The position numbers and the translations under genes are program-made. Under the pieces are notes generated by a model that was not told where the DNA came from, made no database searches, and saw nothing but the letters and a program-made list of their open reading frames with translations. Of a stretch of DNA of 64,000 nucleotides, positions 58,367 to 64,000 are shown in pieces (within the stretch, counting starts at the first letter, position 1; the number at the start of each line of letters is the position of its first letter). The DNA lies in contig RCSZ01000002.1 in the NCBI GenBank assembly GCA_014898425.1, forward strand, positions 2,046,001-2,110,000. The letters run 5' to 3'. This DNA is from Botryotinia globosa. Lineage: Eukaryota > Ascomycota > Leotiomycetes > Helotiales > Sclerotiniaceae.

Positions 58367-58869
58367 GGTCGCGATTTTATCGAATGGTATCGACTTTCGA
58401 ATTAAAACCAATAAAGAATCGCAGAGAAATAGGAGGGATGAATCGATATTTTTTATCGATTTCGGGAGGCAAATTGGGAAAGAAACTAGAGAGGTGTTGG
58501 GCACGGGCGTAAACAGCGAAACGGAGTATCCGGACATATGTGGCTGCCAAAGAAAGCAATCAACAGGAACCTCCAGCTATGGGATCCATGTTTACAATCA
58601 AAAACTCCAGAATTCCTTCCTCTACAATCAGAATAGAATATGTGTAATAAACGACGCGTCACCGTCCCAGTTCGAGTATATATTAAGAATCGATTGATAC
58701 ACCGGCCACTCAGAATATGGTGATCTTCCAAGTTTCCTCAGGAGATTTTGATAGAGAATCGAGCCACATCAAATCTGTAGATACCGACGACCAATCTTCA
58801 CGGTCCACGGGTACTCCCTGCAGACAATCTTGATCACTGGTGGATTGAACTTTTGGCTTATTAATATTA

Positions 58870-58879
58870 ATCACGTGAT
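58870..58879. promoter_or_regulatory. Palindromic E-box ATCACGTGAT between SCS7 and HET-C
   Basis: A perfect 10-bp palindrome with a CACGTG core, the Cbf1/bHLH-type site (TCACGTGA), lies in the 735-bp spacer of two divergent genes, 504 bp from the SCS7 start and 223 bp from the HET-C start. The regulator is not known. Confidence 0.4.
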
Positions 58880-59101
58880 TGTCAAGCCTCGAGGATTCAC
58901 ATGATCCATCCATGGCGGGGTTTGCGTTCAGGTCGTCAGATGTGGCTCAGTAACTTGGCAAGGCTTACAACAATTGCAGTGGAGGTGCCATGTTATAATT
59001 CTTCTGCATTCGTCATCTTTCCGATCTTAGAAACCTCTTTTCTACTCTTCATCTCTTGCCAAACGTACAGTTCCATAGTGGTGGTAACATCAAAACACAA
59101 A

Positions 59102-61591
59102 ATGGCTGTCCTAATTCCCAACTCAGGGTCATTTTTGCTCATAGCATGCATTTTGCTTCTTGTTTTACCTTCCCCCGCAGCAGCTTTTGGTGCCGGTAAT
59201 ATTCCTAGTATATCCAATGTTGAGGGCAAGAACTTTCGTCATGGCGATATCGAGGATATGCTCAAGACAGTTGCTTTCATTAAGGGTCATAAGTGGACGA
59301 GTATGATGATCAAGAGGGTTTACTTTGGAAATTGGTTGCGAGATTACTCTCAAGCAGTCGATGTGGGAAGTTTGAAAGGTGTATCAGCGCCTACAATTCG
59401 AATTCTGGTAAGTAAATGGCTACTCTATTATCGTAGGCATACTTGCTAATCATTCATAGGTTTGGGTTCTGAGTTTCTTGTCTTTTGGTTACGCTACTGC
59501 AGAATTTGAGGTCACAGAAGAGCGTCTTGGCGTTTATAGACCCGAAGAGCATATCGATAATCCCAAAGGTTATGCTGATAATGAAGATGCAAGAACTTTT
59601 GACCCCAGACTTCGTGGCCCTATTAATCCTATAGAGCTCGAAATCGACCCAAATTCAGGTATGAAAAATTACATTGCCAACGAAAGTGGAGGCTGGGCAA
59701 CTAGTGCCGGTTACGTCAAATTCAGCTTCGCACGAAGTATCCATTTTGGTAGACTGTATACTAGCGGCTCACATGGTAAAGGCAAGGAAGAAGATCTATG
59801 TGAAGCCCTTAGATGTCTTGGACAAGCCTTGCACTGCATGGAAGACTTTGGAGCCCATACAAATTATTGCGAGTTGGCTTTGAGAGAATTAGGATATCGT
59901 GATGTCTTCCCTCATTGTGGCGTGAACGCGGAGATTAATATTCGTGGTCATCATGTTTATCCTCTAGTCACAGGTACATTCGGGGCGGTTGATTTCTTAC
60001 ATTCAGTTCTTGGTGAAGCAACTGATCATTTCACTCAAACCGAAGTTGAAGAAATGGATCTTGCTTTGGGTGGAGCGCAAAAGGCGCAGCAGAGTAGTGG
60101 TGGCGGTGACGGCCAACGTGGGTTATTTGGATCTGGAAGTAGTGGCACGGACTTTGCTGGTCTTCTCGCTCAGATTCCTGGTATGGGAAGCGGATTAGCA
60201 AGCACCGCGCGAGATCTTCAGGCTCAATCTGCCGCTCAAGAATATCAAAATTCAAACCAGCAAACTCGAGCTTCTGGAAACACATTCAACGCTCCTCCTG
60301 GTTCTACAGGTGGCCCACCAGGTCCAGGTGTTCCAGGAATGAGCCCTGATTTTGATGCAGTTGCAACTGCAAAGAAGATTTATCCTATTCTCGAGTTCAG
60401 AGATAAGATTGTCAGAGCCATTAACAACACAATTGCCAAGATTCCTGGCCTCGAATCATTGGTCGAGAGGATTAGTGAGACATTGACCGTGTTTATTCTA
60501 TCTTTACTCGCACCATTTGTTCGACCTATCATTGATGCAGTATCTGATAGTTTGAAGAAGGGTTCCAGTACAGTTGTTGAAGCCAGTGCAAACTCTCAAT
60601 TCGAGCCATGGAACGACCCACATTGCACTGACCCAACTCACTCTATGCTTTCCAAGGATCATTTTTCTAACATATTGAATTCATGCGCTGGAAGAGTGGC
60701 TTCCACCATCTTACAATATGTTACACCGTAAGCTTTCCTCCTATAGTGGCAACACAATTGCTAATCTCCTTTAGTCGCATACTCTACGCGTGGCAAAATC
60801 CGGGTGTCCCGGTTGATGAGGTCATGAACGATATCTTACGCACCTTCCACCATCCAGCTCTTCGCGACGAACATGTCGAAATCCACAAGAACATGTTCAA
60901 TACTGTGAAAGATTGGATCAACGAACAGCCAAATGCCCAGGGTCTAAACCATTTACTCAATTCAGAATCCGTAAAAGCCGGTCGAAACCACACCGGTTCA
61001 GACCAACATGATCATGATCATGGCTCTCTCGGTGGCCACGGTAAGACCTCAGGATCCATCTGGTCAGAAATCAAAACCAGAGATCTAGGAGCAATGGAGG
61101 GCTTGGATACTAAACCATCATACATAAACCCCTCCCCGATTCCAGGTTCTCCGGGACGGCAACATGGCACTCCAAATTACGGGTACGGTAACTCGGGTCC
61201 TTCACAGCCACCTCAAGGTGGAAATGCTTACCTTGAGCCAAGTTATCAACAACAAGGTGGTTATGCATCTCAACAACCTCCATACCAACAGTACGGAGGC
61301 TATGAACAACCCCAGCAGCAGCCATACAGCCAACAGTACGGCGGCCTTCCACATAACAACTACGAACAAGGACCTCCTTCAGGAGAGTATTGGAATCAAG
61401 GGCCACCTTCCGGCCAATGGGGCCAACAAGGACCACCTCCCCCCGATCCATGGGGTCAAGCACCTCCTCAGAACCAATATCCTCCTCAGCAGGGATACTC
61501 AGGTCAACAATATCCACCTCAACAGCCCCCTTATGGCGGTCAAGGTGGGTATCAATATCCACCTAGTGGTGGTGGTTACGGAGGCTATTAA
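59102..61591 (+). CDS. het-c: HET-C heterokaryon-incompatibility family protein
   Basis: Spliced CDS join(59102..59407, 59460..60727, 60775..61591), 796 aa. A signal peptide (SFLLIACILLLVLPSPAAA) opens the protein. The Het-C domain follows: KNFRHGDIEDMLKTVAFIKG, VYFGNWLRDYSQAVDVG, then GQALHCMEDFGAHTNYCELA, whose His/Glu/Asp/His pattern recalls zinc-dependent phospholipase C folds. A Gly/Ser-rich linker, a hydrophobic stretch (LTVFILSLLAPFVRPIID) and HDHDHG precede a ~170-residue Gln/Pro/Gly/Tyr-rich tail ending GGYGGY. In Neurospora het-c alleles with different variable loops trigger heterokaryon incompatibility together with pin-c. Homologs exist in species where no such role is known, so an allorecognition function here is open. 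No pin-c (HET-domain) neighbour is present in the window. Confidence 0.93.
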
Positions 61592-63482
61592 TGATACTCG
61601 ATAACTTCTTGGGTTTTATATGGGCAGGGTTGCATGGTTTGCTTCATTTTTCATCACAATTTGTGCCGGTTGGTGGCAAAGTGCACACGGGGAAAATGGT
61701 GGAGGCTTTTTGGGAAATGAGATCAAAAAGAATCATTGATATTTTATTTTATGGTTGAATAGTTGGCCACAAATAGTAAACTGCACGAATGTTTTGTGGA
61801 AGATCTATTCAATGCATGGGGAATCCGAGTTTACAAACAAATACGTACGTTGATCAAAGGAAAATTGCCACTTGCTTGGAATCTTGAATTTTACATTATG
61901 AATATTATACCAGGACTATGTTCCACAATTACAAGTAGTCTCACATAGTGACACAGATATCCGGATCGATTCACCTGTACGGTATTACAGTATAGCGGTT
62001 AGAGGGTACCTCATGAACTTCAATTTTCTGAGCAGTTAGATTTTCTGTAGATCTGATGAGTATTTTCTTGTAATTATGTATACTATTCTTTACCGATGAC
62101 ATACAAGAACGATGGAGAAGCTGGGGTGGTATGTATACTGATCCAATAAGCTGGATGTATTGATGGGTGGTTAAATATCTGGACCCTGGATTATGAAAAT
62201 CATTTGAAGATAAAGAAATGATTGAAGGTTAGTAGAGAAAAATAACTTACCAATGTATGCGGTCAAGTTTGAAGGAGTTGATAGTGGTGATGATGATGAT
62301 GATGATATTGCTATGTTAATTTCTTGCGAGACGGAATCTTCTATGGATTTATAGATAAGAATCTGAACCTATGCTGTAGCCGTGCAATATGTCAGGTTGG
62401 GATCTCAATGGCATGAAAATACTTTCTAGACTGACCTACTCTAATTGATACTTGACTCAATGTAGGATATTCATATTGTACATTGATGTGTCCATTCGGG
62501 CTGGAAACTTGACTTGATAGTGATATCATGACGGAGATGTCATGTTATTTGATCAGATAGAGATAATCCTCGATATCTGATATTGTATCGTACAGTCTGA
62601 AGTCCCTGATTAAATTCGGTTCCTTTAAATGAAACTAATCATGTCATCTAGAATAAAGAAAATGAGTTTTTTTCGGTTGTACTGTGTTACTTTCATATGG
62701 CGGTTGACACTGGAGAACACGGTTTGTCGATATGATTTGATAATGCAATATGAACTAATAGACATTGAAAGACCCTAATATTTATGATTTGACGTGAGTA
62801 TTCGGAGCTGTGGTGAGAATTTTTTTTAGGTCTTGAGAAATTAGTTCAGGTCTGTGACTAGCGCGTCATTTTAAAATGTAGGTGTGGAAGGAGTATATAA
62901 TTTTCAATCGTATGGATCTAATTTACATATATATTGGTTCATTCGCGCCTTCCAAAGCTATCCACAATACCGTTACTAACGATGTCACATGCCCAATACC
63001 AAAGACGTCCAATGTGAAAGGAAGTCCATCAGTGATTAAGCGAATCATCTACTAGCGAGATGGCTCCGAAGCTTATTCTAACTAGATACTTTGGTTTGAT
63101 AGTAAAAGTACACTATTGGTGATAAATCTCGAGGTTTGATATAAATATATTATCTAACGTGAGCGTTGGGTTTGATATAGTATTATCAAGATGGGCCAAT
63201 TGAATGATGAGGAATAGATGTATGTGATTATGGAGTAAATTTGGTATTGAGAGCTAGTTTATAGTGATCGGCGTATATGGTTGCTTGGTAGCACTTAACT
63301 CTCTATCAAGTTAAATATACATCCAGTTCATTTGGAAGTTCTGGAGTATATATTTCAAAAGCTTTCTCTGGTTTATTTTTATCTTCTTAAGGATTCTCCT
63401 CGAACATAAATTCATACTTACAAGTTGCTTCAGACTCTTTGGCCACATCATATATATTCAAGACAATTTTGACCTGAATTCT
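61592..63482. other. Gene-free region right of HET-C
   Basis: Contains a GAT microsatellite (62288-62313) and otherwise unremarkable AT-leaning DNA. ORFs are short and without domain. Traces of the 18-bp array begin irregularly near 63405. Confidence 0.5.
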
Positions 63483-63752
63483 CAAGACGGTTCATACTAT
63501 CAGATAGATTTATATTCTCAAGCAGATTCACAAACTCAAGTTGTTTCAATTACTCTGGTGGGTTCATACATTCAAGAGATTTTGCACTTTGAGACTGACT
63601 TATGCTCTTGGGAAAAGACAGACAATCAAGTCATTTCAAGTTCTCAGAACAATTCTTACATTCAGAATAGTTCATATATTCAGGTCAGTTGACACACTTG
63701 TATAGATTCATAGTCTTGAGCTAATTGAGCTTCTTGAGACAGTCCATACTCC
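63483..63752 (+). repeat. Degenerate 18-bp tandem array (hexapeptide-like)
   Basis: Fifteen consecutive 18-bp registers, consensus about CAAGACAGTTCATACTCT. Well-conserved units begin at 63483, 63537, 63555, 63627, 63645 and 63663; others are strongly diverged. In the plus frame of 63483 the units read QDGSYY, QIDLYS, QADSQT, QVVSIT, LVGSYI ... QNNSYI, QNSSYI, and stay open until a TGA at 63690-63692. Later units contain stops. Irregular units extend left to about 63405. Confidence 0.75.
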
Positions 63753-63766
63753 TTATTAGTGAAAAG

Positions 63767-64000
63767 ATGGGACGACCACAACATGGACGTCTTACCCTTA
63801 TGCCTGAGAAGTCTAAGGTTTATATGCGAGAGAAAAAGCGGCGGAGCATATGGCAGGCAGCGGAAGAACTAGAGAGACAAGCCAAGAAAACAAAAGGATT
63901 AGCACATGATGCAATGGGTGTAGACGAGAATGAGGAGGAAGAAAAGGAGAAAGATGATGGTAGCGAGGATGAGACGTGTGTGGGAATACTGAGTGATGGT
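63767..64000 (+). CDS. Partial ORF at right edge, unknown
   Basis: An ATG at 63767 opens a frame of 78 codons that is still open at the window end. It begins MGRPQHGRLTLMPEKSKVYM, continues with a basic helix (REKKRRSIWQAAEELERQAK) and then an acidic run (DENEEEEKEKDDGSEDE). The charged, coiled-coil-like composition looks coding, but no family is recognisable. It directly follows the 18-bp array, which could be its leader or a decayed part of the same locus. Confidence 0.4.
   Translation, partial: MGRPQHGRLTLMPEKSKVYMREKKRRSIWQAAEELERQAKKTKGLAHDAMGVDENEEEEKEKDDGSEDETCVGILSDG

Overview
The window is nuclear DNA of a filamentous ascomycete. The genes are split by short introns (about 45-75 nt, mostly GTAAGT/GTATGT donors, CTAAC/CTAAT branch sites and AG acceptors), intergenic DNA is AT-leaning, and the gene set is typical of Pezizomycotina (HET-C, MMM1 of ERMES, split HIS3, LOC1, MAU2, PET127). 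The protein sequences look most like Leotiomycetes (Botrytis/Sclerotinia type). That placement rests on recollection, not a search. I rebuilt exon structures by hand; every multi-exon model listed keeps its reading frame across all junctions.

Layout. 1-7 kb: start of an MFS transporter (-), a secreted acid-sphingomyelinase-like phosphodiesterase (-), and a five-exon FAD oxidoreductase (+) preceded by a graded 10-bp minisatellite. 7.1-9.5 kb: an AT-rich island made of two decayed inverted-repeat elements, one starting 17 nt after a stop codon and one a Tc1/mariner-like relic with TA duplications. 10.8-19.1 kb: VPS45 (-), ALE1 (+) and a long serine-rich membrane protein (-). 22.3-33.5 kb: RCE1 CAAX protease (+), PLP1/TXNDC9 (-), GDP-mannose transporter VRG4 (+), MMM1 (+) and MIPC synthase SUR1/CSH1 (+). 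34.3-36.5 kb: a poor zone with an internally deleted MFS pseudogene and an ankyrin fragment. 37.6-50.8 kb: a dense housekeeping block of RFC4, a small conserved protein, HIS3, LOC1, a YheT-type alpha/beta hydrolase, MAU2 and PET127. 51-54.6 kb: a broken methyltransferase gene and an intron-containing tRNA-Gly(CCC). 54.6-61.6 kb: an RBM39-like splicing factor, fatty-acid 2-hydroxylase SCS7 and HET-C. The right end carries a degenerate 18-bp array followed by an ORF that runs off the window.

Functional links. Several genes belong to sphingolipid and secretory biology: VRG4 supplies Golgi GDP-mannose, SUR1/CSH1 uses it to make MIPC, SCS7 hydroxylates ceramide acyl chains, the phosphodiesterase is sphingomyelinase-like, and VPS45 serves Golgi-endosome traffic. 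They are interspersed with unrelated genes, so this is an observation and not a demonstrated cluster. HIS3 has a Gcn4/CPC1-type site, and RFC4 has an MluI cell-cycle box in its short upstream region.

I did not find a convincing undescribed multi-gene system. The most unusual structures are the two terminal-inverted-repeat relics, the 10-bp array with a directional gradient of variants, the 18-bp array that reads as a hexapeptide repeat, the recurring 12-bp palindrome, and two introns that can be read through in frame.
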